In this document: in pieces, positions 56,370 to 64,000 of the stretch
Layout: every line of letters starts with the position of its first letter
Numbering within the stretch: position 1 is the first letter of the stretch
DNA from: Gonocerus acuteangulatus
Taxonomy: Eukaryota; Arthropoda; Insecta; Hemiptera; Coreidae
Direction: 5' to 3'
DNA: 64,000 nt
Assembly: GCA_946811695.1 (NCBI GenBank)
Contig: OX328123.1
Span: forward strand, 13,688,662 to 13,752,661
Made by a program: the position numbers and the translations under genes
The notes under the pieces: model-generated
Databases searched by the model: none
The model's input: only the letters and a program-made list of their open reading frames with translations
Told to the model about the DNA's origin: nothing

Positions 56370-56690
56370 CTTTTATATATGTGCGATTGAAAATCCATTG
56401 ACCTAAAAAGTGTAGGGGAATGTAATATTTGGATTTAAATATTCTATCAAATTAACATATTTGCATAGATTTCTTGCAAAATTTGCAGTGCGGGCTTAGG
56501 GATAATAAAAACATGTAGAAAAATCACCATAATTTTTATTTTGTACGAACTAAAAGAAAAGAGGTCTTTGTTTTCAAAGCAACACAAAATGTAGATAAAG
56601 TTAATTCTGTTTGTTTTTGGAACATGTTTTTCAGTTCTTTTAAACTTCTTTCGAACACCTTTTCGTTCTTTAGCATTGTCTACATTGCTA
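56370..56690. other. Unassigned intronic sequence
   Basis: Nothing recognised between the B copy and the MITE. Confidence 0.3.
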
Positions 56691-56695
56691 TCATA

Positions 56696-57116
56696 TCAAC
56701 TTGGGAAGAGTAAGGGCGATTCGGAAGAATCTATTTTAAAAAATAAATAAATTTCTGAGTCAGAAGGATGTAGATAATATGACAATTCGCCTTGTTTCTC
56801 TGGTTCGCCTTTAGTTCTCTCACAGTTTCAAGTTAAAGTGAATAGCAGGATCTTCATGAAAAATGCAATGACCTATTTCAAGGGCGAATCCCGGGTCTGA
56901 AAATCCCTTCCTAGTATTTTGTTACCCATAAATCAGTCGTAAAAATTATAATTAAAACATTGAATGTCAATTGCATACTTTTTCAATGAGATTTATGAAT
57001 CAGCATTACATAGAGTAAGCATTCGCCCTAGCTATCCTGAAGCGCTTCTAGAACTTTAACTTCAATTTCCCAACATCCGGAATTCGTGATTCGCCCTTAC
57101 TCTTCCAAGGTCTTGA
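56696..57116 (-). mobile_element. Tc1/mariner-like MITE, copy 2 (TA flanked)
   Basis: 421 bp, inverted copy of 9205-9629, with TA at 56694-56695 and 57117-57118 and TIRs ending CCTTACTCTTCCAAGGTCTT. Confidence 0.85.
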
Positions 57117-57118
57117 TA

Positions 57119-58055
57119 TTGTCGTACCATCGTCCTTTCAATTTTATTTCAGGATTAACGCTGAATAACAACACAAGCGATATGTATTAAAAAAAAAAAA
57201 AACAAAAAAAAAAAAACAGTTTTACTAAGAAACTAGACGTGTCAGAATTTGTTGAGTATTTTTTTCAAATTGCAAAAATCCATATGAAATAATCAAAACA
57301 TCTCGTGCAGTTTTTTTGCTCACAGACCTGCATTATTTGTGCATTTTTGAAAACCACCATATTGTGCACGTAAGTTCCATAGATTGTTCAATAGGAATGC
57401 TATTTCATTAATTATTGAATTAATGCAACTTAATGTTATATCTTTGTGGCTTTTTGGTGATGGATAATTTTGAGGTGCACTTTAAGCTAATTGATAGGCC
57501 GTTTTTGCCATCATTTCTTGAATGGCCTATAACCCATTCTAATGTCGTCTTTCTCAAAATTTCTTTGATGAAATGGAAGTTAAAATCGTTTTTCTATAGT
57601 AGCCGTCCCAGATATAAGACAATACAAAACTACCAACGAGAAGAAAATGCTCTAGTTGTCCGGGAAACCGAAGAAAAGCGAAGAAGTAAATGTTGAATTG
57701 ATACAGACCGAAGGGACCCTGATTTCCAAGTTACTCCAAACAAGACAGTGCTCGAAGGAGCTTAGAAACAGAATCCCTTCCTAAGAGAGAAATAAAAGCT
57801 AAGAGCTAAGCCCTTATTTCTCTTAAGCCTGTTGAGTATAGCCTTCTCAAGCCTCTGCATGAATGGAGAATTCTCTATGTTTTCAGAGAAGCAACTTTAC
57901 GGACGGGGTACAAGCCACTTTCAAAGAGATTGAAACATAGGGTCATATCTTTTAAAACATCGATCTTTTTAACACGATATATCGGTTTGTCGAATCATTC
58001 TCCAGGACCCGATCTTTTTAAAGAACCAATCTCCAAGGGCCGATCTTTGGGTCTT
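57119..58055. other. Unassigned intronic sequence
   Basis: An 87-codon frame at 57433-57696 shows no recognised motif. A-rich run at 57189-57216. Confidence 0.3.
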
Positions 58056-58724
58056 TTAGCACTTTCCTCCGAAGGAAAGTAGCTATTGAGGTTGCACTCA
58101 TGACGGAATTTTTGAAAAATTTCTTCGAATCTTTATCGATCCTACCTAGTAGACACCGAAAATGACCCCACTTAAAATTTATATATATACGAAACTTGGT
58201 ATATAGTATTCCCCAATCAAACGATTGAACGAGTTCGTTAACCAACAAAATCGGTCCATCTGGAGAGGGAGTTTACTCCGGAGCCAAAGTAGTTATTTGC
58301 CAATACCAGCCATAATTTGTGTTGTATTTAAACGAAACTCGGTATTCGTTCTGTTCAACTAAAGAGAAAACTGTGTTGTAAAAATAAACTAAATCGGTTC
58401 ATTAGGAGGGGGGGGGGGGGGGGGGGGGTTACTCCGGACCCAAATTACTAATTTTCTCATACCGGTCGTAACTTCTGCTATATTGTAACGAAACGCGGTA
58501 TACGTCCTGGGTATCTAATCCGTAGTTGTAAAAATGAACTTAATCGGTCTATCGGAAGGGGGAATTTACTTTGTACTATGTTTGAAATGAATTGAAACAT
58601 GTGTTATTTATGTTTTTATTTTATTTATCTGTATAGGTTATTTTAAGCAAATTATTCAGGAATGCACTCGACACTACCCAATTCTGAGGAAAGTGCTTAG
58701 TTATGCAGCTCCTGCGTGAAGAAC
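58056..58724 (-). mobile_element. Family B Helentron-like element, short form without (TA)n
   Basis: 3' hairpin AGCACTTTCCTCCGAAGGAA at 58058, then the CGAAACTTGGTATATAGTAT block, two body units, a 28-bp G run (58407-58428 region), and the 5' end with GCAGGAGCTGC at 58724. The microsatellite is reduced to a few TA. Confidence 0.8.
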
Positions 58725-58904
58725 TTTTTTACTTTAGGTACACCAGTCAATTTTTCATGTTATTATTGATTTCAGTTACCAAGTCATATGATCTTTATTG
58801 ATGGTTATAGAACCTCATACAATTTGGTATTTGGAGAAGGTAATTTGATATTCTATAAATCAAAAATAATAAAATTGAATTGAATTGACATAATTGAATG
58901 TCAA

Positions 58905-59000
58905 TTATAAAAAGAAAAGGCATCACTCCTATCCTGGCTAGAAAAGGGTGGTAACCTATAGATAACCCGTCCTAAAATTCGTAGTCAATAATAAATGGAC
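58905..59000 (+). repeat. SINE body fragment
   Basis: GGCATCACTCCTATCCTGGC and GGGTGGTAACCTATAGATAA match 750-830 of the SINE at 590-1084. Confidence 0.65.
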
Positions 59001-59321
59001 GTTAAATTTTAAATAATTGAATGTGGTACAAAGAGCAGCCATCTTGACTCATATTTTTGTGAATTCGTATGTAGGCGGAGGTAAGAAAAAAAAGGACCTC
59101 TTGAGGAAATTTTAAAATCCATCAAGTCTCGCAAAATAAAATTTAATTCTATATTACAATTTATGGTAGGTAATACCTACATTTTAAATAAGTGTTGTTG
59201 TTTTTGTATATAACCTTTTTATTTCACTTTTTTCTTTTAAAATAGACATATGTTATAAAATAACAGTATGATAAATCACTAATAATACGAAAAGGTAACT
59301 GGTTTACCTAAAGTAAAAAAA
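59001..59321. other. Unassigned intronic sequence
   Basis: Nothing recognised. Confidence 0.3.
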
Positions 59322-59972
59322 GTCCGACTCGCAGGAACTGCATCACCTTAGCGCGGTTCCTGTTCATATCCCTATTGTCATTTGAAAAGCTTAGAATAGA
59401 AACAGATAATATTTTCCTCGGCCTTTGTTCAAAGGGTTTTATGGCTTTACCTGGTCGGGTCCGCCAGACCCTAGAATCCTCTTCTACCGATACTTCATTT
59501 CATACGTTTCAATGAATTGGAAAATATCAAAAATTTTCACATATTCCTGTGTTCTTTTACTATAATAATAATTCTACAAATAAAATCAATAAAAAATAAA
59601 ATAAAAAAACCAACAACATGAAGGTAATTGAAAATATTCAAAAGACGTCATCGAATCTCTTTCTCTTGGCAAGCTATATTTCTAACAATGAATTGTTTTT
59701 CTTATTTTGCCTAATCTGTTTTATTGTCAAATACATTATCCAACTATAAGCAATTAAAAAATAACAAGGAATAAAAAGAGACAAAAAGAACCGTTCGAAT
59801 AAACGAAATCAATTACTTCAAAGTTTAAGGAATTATTTCTCCGATTGACATCACCTAATCTAAAATTGTTTCAGAATCTTTTTTGTAGAGAATTTATAAA
59901 GCTTTCAAATAATTTCTATCCACTTATCACCATTTCCCAACCGTGTTCGAGATATTAATGAAATTATACGAA
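59322..59972 (+). mobile_element. Family A 5' portion, cut by the Penelope-like element
   Basis: 5' end GTCCGACTCGCAGGAACTGC, TTAGCGCGGTTCC, a diverged stretch, then the body block TCCGATTGACATCACCTAAT ... CGTGTTCGAGATATTAATGA. It stops mid-block at 59972. Confidence 0.75.
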
Positions 59973-59973
59973 G

Positions 59974-60014
59974 TTGCTTAGCCGTCAGTTCGAACTGACA
60001 AGACGGCTAAGCAA
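59974..60014. repeat. Hairpin at the 5' edge of the Penelope-like element
   Basis: TTGCTTAGCCGTC (59974-59986) is mirrored by GACGGCTAAGCAA (60002-60014). Inside is the self-complementary GTCAGTTCGAACTGAC (59984-59999). Confidence 0.8.
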
Positions 60015-60086
60015 GATGATATGTAGAATAGCGACTACTCGAAACGACGATGCAGAGAAGAGAAGGTCATCCCACCTTTTCTAAGA

Positions 60087-60350
60087 ATGAAGAGGACCCT
60101 CAAGACCACCAAAGCAGCCCGGATCTATGACAACATGGAGAAGGCGCTGCTGAGGGAAAGGATTGGAGCGTATCGACATCGGATGTGGAGCCTGCAAACA
60201 GAGGAAACTGCTCTCGCAGAGAAAGTCACCTTAACTGTAGATGCGGTGTTATGGGACACAGTGGACCGCATTACAAAAAGCAAAGCGGAGAAAGTGGGTT
60301 CTCACAACGCGGAGAAGAAGGACAAAAAATGGGATAAGCGAATGGGATGA
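60087..60350 (+). pseudogene. Penelope-like element protein, N-terminal region
   Basis: 87 codons: a basic, helical segment (EKALLRERIGAYRHRMWSLQ) followed by VDAVLWDTVDRITKSKAEK and a Lys-rich end. Penelope-like proteins have such an N-terminal region before the reverse transcriptase. It ends in TGA at 60348-60350, overlapping the next frame's ATG (ATGA at 60347-60350). The family normally has a single long frame, so I read this as a frameshift near 60340 rather than a designed overlap; the latter is not excluded. Confidence 0.65.
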
Positions 60351-61669
60351 CCAGAAGAAACGAGCCAAATTTGGTGGCCCTTAAAAGGGCCGTTGCCAAT
60401 AACGACCTTCAGCCTTCCACACCAGCTGAGAGGACAGTCATAGTCAATTTAGCTGGTATAGAACTGTCTCAGGCGGCTACGGAAATCCTCGGAAAAGGAA
60501 TGAATTTTGCTGTGGCACCCACACGGACCCCGATAGAGGAATTAGTGACCAGTATCGAGGCCGCTCTCACACCTATGGTTGGAGAAATGGCTGACAAGAT
60601 AAGACTGGAAGCTGCCCACCTCGTCAGTAAAGCCAGGCCAGCAAAGGATAATCTGACGCCAGCCCAGAGACAAGCTCTACGTGACCTGAAGAAACGTGAC
60701 GATATTGTAATAACCAAGGCGGACAAAGGCAACAGAACTGTCATTCTCGACCGAAGTTCATACGACGAAAAAATGGAATCGCTATTAACTCCTGATAAAT
60801 ATGAGAAGGGTATCAAGGACCTCACCAAAAGGATCGAAAGTAAAATTAAGAACATCTTGAAAAACAGCAAGATGGAGCAGGGAAAGATAGCTGAGATGAC
60901 CCCCGGGGATTCCAGGATCCCAAGGATTTATGGCCTTCCTAAGGTACATAAAGAAGGAGCCCCCCTCAGGCCAATTGTATCAATGATCGGGGCACCCACT
61001 TATAGAACAAGCAAGGTGCTGGCCAGGGAGCTGAAACCATTCACGGGCCAATCTTTCTCAGCGGTCAAAAATTCATTTCATTTGGTGGAGATCTTGAAAA
61101 ATATCAAATTGGAGGAAAAGGATCTATTACTGAGTTTTGATGTGGAATCTCTTTTTACCAATCTTCCAGCACAGGATTCCATCAATATTATTAAGAAAAG
61201 CAAATTTCTGGAAGGCAAGATGATGGAACTAGCTGAGCTTGTGCTGACTTCGTGCTACTTCCAATACAGAGGAGTCCTGTACCAGCAGAAGGATGGTGTG
61301 GCCATGGGCAGCCCCCTCTCACCAGTTGTGGCCGATATTTTCATGGAGGATTTTGAAAGGCGGTTAATAGAGACGACCGAACACAAACCGAAGCTCTGGC
61401 TAAGATATGTGGACGATGTTCTCGCAATTTGGCAGCATGGGGAAGAGGAACTAAAAAAATTCCTCTTGCTAATGAACAAGTTGCACCCAGCTATCAAGTT
61501 CACCGTCGAGGAGGAGAAGGACGGAAGATTGCCTTTCTTAGACCTCATGATCATTAGAGGAAACAATGGTGACCTGGAGCACACCGTTTATAGGAAGCCC
61601 ACGGCCATAGGGAGATTTACACTCAGACTCACACCACAAAATGAGTGTAGTCAGGACACTCGCATATAG
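60347..61669 (+). pseudogene. Penelope-like reverse transcriptase
   Basis: 440 codons of open frame. Recognisable blocks: AATEILGKGMNFAVAP (the Penelope N-terminal motif), KRDDIVITKADKGNRTVILD, RIYGLPKVHKEGAPLRPIVS, LLSFDVESLFTNLP (first catalytic Asp), GVAMGSPLSPVVADIFMEDF, and LWLRYVDDVLAIW with the YVDD box at about residues 354-357, then RLPFLDLMI and TVYRKPT. All are diagnostic of the Penelope-like clade and of telomerase-related reverse transcriptases. At about 61618-61622 the frame shifts: the last residues (TLRLTPQNECSQ) are out of frame, and the true continuation (SVVRTLAYRA) is in the next frame. The reverse transcriptase core itself is intact. Confidence 0.9.
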
Positions 61670-62276
61670 AGCTGTTAGCTTGTGCAGTAACCGGACACTC
61701 CTGAGGATGGAATTCGAGCAGATGACCAAGGATCTTGTCAGCAATGGTTACGATCAAAAATTAATTTCGCGAACCATCAAGGATGTGGAAAGCCGACACA
61801 GGGAGGAAAACAGCCGGACAGACAAGAAACAATGAACCAGAATCTCCTTGCTTTACGTCAGCGGTGTCAGTGAGAGGCTGGGCAGACTCTTCAGAAAAGA
61901 GGAGATAGATGTCGCCTTCAAGCCTCTCAACAAGATAGGGGATTGCCTCGGGAAGAGTAAAGATAAGCAGCGGTTACAAGACCAGGGTGTCTACCTTCTA
62001 CCGTGCGACTGTGGGAAGGTGTATGTAGGTCAAACAGGTAAGAAGGTGGTCACCCGGATCGGACAACACGCTGCTGACTACAGGCTGGGGCGGACCAAAA
62101 CTTCTGCGGTGGCAACACACGGAGAAGAGTGCCCCAAGCAAGTATTATTCAACAGAGCCAAGACCCTAGCCAAGGAAACCAGCTTGACGAGGAGACTATT
62201 TAGAGAAGCCATCGAAATACATAAGCATCCGGTGAATTTCAATAGGGAAGATGGCCTCATCCTCCCGGACATTTGA
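61623..62276 (+). pseudogene. Penelope-like element C-terminal part with GIY-YIG endonuclease
   Basis: In frame from SDSHHKMSVVRTLAYRAVSL to NREDGLILPDI, with one internal TGA at 61833-61835 (probably CGA to TGA). The thumb/linker region is followed by QGVYLLPCDCGKVYVGQTGK, the GIY (GVY) and YIG (YVG) motifs with the Cys pair typical of Penelope endonucleases. Then come the Arg of TRIGQH, a CCHH-like set of Cys and His (HGEEC), the catalytic Glu in REAIEI and the Asn of NFNRED. Endonuclease residues look intact, so only the stop and the upstream frameshift separate this copy from an intact frame. Confidence 0.88.
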
Positions 62277-62655
62277 CGGCCCAGAAGAAGATAGAGGAGA
62301 AAACAGGGACTCAAGATGACCAGCGCCCCACACGGACCACCGACGAACTACAGACGAAGGACGAACGACGAAGACAGCCCTATTGGCCCACGGAGCCCCT
62401 ACACCATTGGCCCGCATAGTCTACGAACCAGAGCTATAAAGGAGGGAAAATCCGGGAAAAATTCATTCCTGAACATTCCTCCATGAACTTGAGTGCTGAA
62501 CACATCTCCTGTTTACTTGGAACTCTTCTACCTCGTCGCAGCTCTTGTGCATTCGCCTGCAGCTCTCCAGTCACCTCCAGTAGGACCAGCTACTCAAGAA
62601 GCTAGGCCCCGAGCACCCGCTCGGACAGTAAGCTCGAAAGAGCAGAAGCGCCTGG

Positions 62656-62990
62656 TGTAGCAGCCAGGACCAGCAGGAGTCGCAGAAGAAGAGAGTAAGG
62701 GGCACATCCAGGATCTCTAAACAAGCCGTTGGGTCCGGACCCACAAAGGAATTGTTAAGGGGTTCTGCATTCCGGGGCTTTGCCTACCCGTCTGACGGTC
62801 GGTACAGGTACGACCGCAGGCGGCCCCCTCCACCAGGGTACCCCCACTCTGCCTCTCCCCTCTCTCTTTAACCCCTCTTCACACCACGCCCACCCCCCAC
62901 CATGTTCTCACATGAGCACCCACACACAACCCACCAAACTCGCTATGACACACCACCCCCACCAACAGTCAACACAAGCCATTAACAAGC
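62656..62990 (+). other. GC-rich leader between Penelope-like and LINE coding regions
   Basis: C-rich sequence (GGCGGCCCCCTCCACCAGGG, then CACCACGCCCACC) most likely the 5' UTR of the following LINE. A 77-codon frame at 62780-63013 is Pro/His/Thr-rich and overlaps the ORF1 start; it is probably not a protein. Confidence 0.4.
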
Positions 62991-64000
62991 ATGTCACAAA
63001 AACAGCTCACTGAAACTCTTGCCAGCAGGACACTCACCTCAGATGAATTAGAAAAACTCTTCACCTTCTTGGCCCCTGAATCTCCCATGGAGCAGGGAGT
63101 AGACACAGTAGATTTTCCTGCCCTCCCCCCAGTACACAAACGACCTATAGTTTCTAGCTCAGATAGTGAAACGGGCACCGATAGTGAAATGTTTACCGAT
63201 GTTAAACTAAAAAGGCATAAACAAAGGAAGGTTACGCCTAAACCCCACAACACCACCAACACACCACCCCCGATCCCTACACATAACAAGTATGAACCTC
63301 TGACCAAGATTAAGCCCCCACCAATAGTATTGCCCCCTGACTACACAGACGCAAACAGCCTCATTAGAAAACTTAACACAGCCGGTTGCAAGAATTATAC
63401 TGTACAACGCTGTAAAACCGGGAACAAAATATTTGCCCAAGACATCACTACTCATGAACTCATCAGAAACCAACTGACTAATAACAAGACACAATTTTTC
63501 ACCTACACACCGAAGGGCTCCCCTAAAAATCAACTATTCGTACTCCTCGGGCTGGACTCAGTCCACCCGCTGGACAACATTGCCGCGCAGCTCAACACGG
63601 AACATATCGTGTCCGTGAAAAGAATAAGCAAGACTCAAACCGACGGTACTAGGGTCCCCATTCCCCCCCTTCTTTGTACCTTTTCGCACAAGTTTAACAC
63701 ATAACACCTCAAATCGATTACCTCGATCGATCAAATAAAAATTCACTTTAAACCCTACAGGGAGGACAAAGGCATCTCCCAGTGTTTTGGGTGTCAGCGC
63801 TTCGGGCACACCAAAAACAATTGTAATCTCCGCGAGTGCTGTGTTCGCTGTGGCAAAAACCACACATCCGAGGATTGTGATCGAGTCCAAAACGCCCTAA
63901 AATGCACCAACTGCGGTGAACAGCATCCCGCCTCCTACAGGCAATGTACAGCTCGGCTCGAACTCCTTGAGAAGAGCCGAACAGCCCGCCAGACTATAGT
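62991..64000 (+). pseudogene. LINE ORF1 (Gag-like, zinc knuckles), I/Jockey type, one internal stop, runs off window
   Basis: Starts at MSQKQLTETLASRTLTSDEL. The first 237 codons include an acidic/Ser stretch (VSSSDSETGTDSEMFTDVKL), a basic KRHKQRK run and Pro-rich segments. Then comes the fold that precedes zinc knuckles in insect Jockey/I ORF1 (PRE_C2HC type; NSLIRKLNTAGCKNYTVQRC onward). TAA at 63702-63704 interrupts it, but the same frame continues to the window end with KIHFKPYREDKGISQCFGCQ and three knuckles: CFGCQRFGHTKNNC, CVRCGKNHTSEDC and CTNCGEQHPASYRQC (CX2CX4HX4C, CX2CX3HX4C, CX2CX3HX6C). The role is RNA binding in the retrotransposition particle. The stop could be a CAA to TAA change. 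ORF2 would lie beyond 64000. Confidence 0.88.

Larger units (their letters stand above)
59973..62655 (+). mobile_element. Penelope-like retroelement (reverse transcriptase plus GIY-YIG)
   Basis: Starts where family A sequence stops. Coding parts at 60087-60350, 60347-61622 and 61623-62276 are one protein broken by lesions. The GC-rich stretch after 62277 has CTATAAAGGAGGG (62431-62443) and is likely the 3' part of the element; the end near 62655 is a guess because the next element follows directly. This block is the most GC-rich and least decayed protein-coding unit in the window. Confidence 0.8.

Noticed and set aside
57433..57696. 87-codon frame as a host exon or gene
   Set aside because: No recognised domain, no splice-site pair and no coding-like neighbours.
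58405..58430. Long G run as a functional G-quadruplex
   Set aside because: It is an expanded C/G run at the start of a B body unit (CCCCCC in other copies), so length slippage explains it.
60012..60055. Possible hammerhead core upstream of the Penelope-like protein
   Set aside because: GATGATATG ... CTACTCGAAAC resembles the core only loosely; the CUGANGA box is lost and stem II is weak.
62780..62830. Hammerhead- or HDV-like fold in the LINE leader (CTGACGG near 62791)
   Set aside because: The box is CTGACGG rather than CTGANGA and I could not find the paired stems by eye.

Overview
The window looks like an intronic stretch of a large, AT-rich, transposon-loaded arthropod-type genome. Three intact exons of one host gene lie on the minus strand (45903-46037, 9643-9834, 6867-6935). 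Their phases match, their splice sites are canonical, and together they encode the loop-C to M2/M3 part of a Cys-loop ligand-gated chloride channel of the glycine/glutamate/histamine-gated type. The intron between the first two is about 36.1 kb and fills most of the window. I found no exon upstream of 46037 or downstream of 6867. The lineage is inferred from the channel sequence and the repeat content; no species can be named.

Almost everything else is mobile DNA. Two related families dominate, called A and B here. Both have the architecture known for Helentron/DINE-type (Helitron2) non-autonomous elements: a 5' end starting GTCCG with a small GCAG..CTGC hairpin, a 12-13 bp subterminal inverted repeat, a body of degenerate tandem modules, an internal (TA)n microsatellite, and a 3' hairpin ending GCGCTAAAA (A) or GTGCTAAAA (B) in a T/A run. 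One A copy (31513-32938) splits a mariner transposase fossil, which fixes its ends. A third family begins CTAGCTG and has landed in the TA tracts of A and B copies.

Layout. 0-5.6 kb: ribozyme-like fragment, SINE, LINE mosaic, B copy, LINE 3' end. 6-9.9 kb: two channel exons with transposon ends pressed against their splice donors. 10-24.8 kb: A copy, SINEs with target duplications, a 1.3 kb long-TIR element, a TIR element with expanded hexamer arrays, a 23-bp minisatellite, a deleted mariner, a 1.7 kb foldback, and CTAGCTG elements. 26-39 kb: RTE-like and Jockey/I-like LINE fragments, mariner, hAT-like and other TIR elements. 39.7-45.8 kb: A copy with a hammerhead-like element nested in it, a second inverted hammerhead-like element, SINEs, B copy. 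45.9-59.3 kb: the upstream channel exon, a 112-bp satellite, A and B copies with nested elements, MITEs. 60-62.3 kb: a Penelope-like element with reverse transcriptase and GIY-YIG endonuclease, inactivated by a frameshift and a stop. 63-64 kb: the start of an I/Jockey-type LINE whose ORF1 has one internal stop and runs off the window.

The most unusual material is the set of terminal and nested structures: the paired Helentron-like families, hammerhead-like cores in inverted-arm elements, a 41-bp SINE-tail insertion with its own target duplication, a SINE-like insert with a poly-T tail, and the foldbacks.
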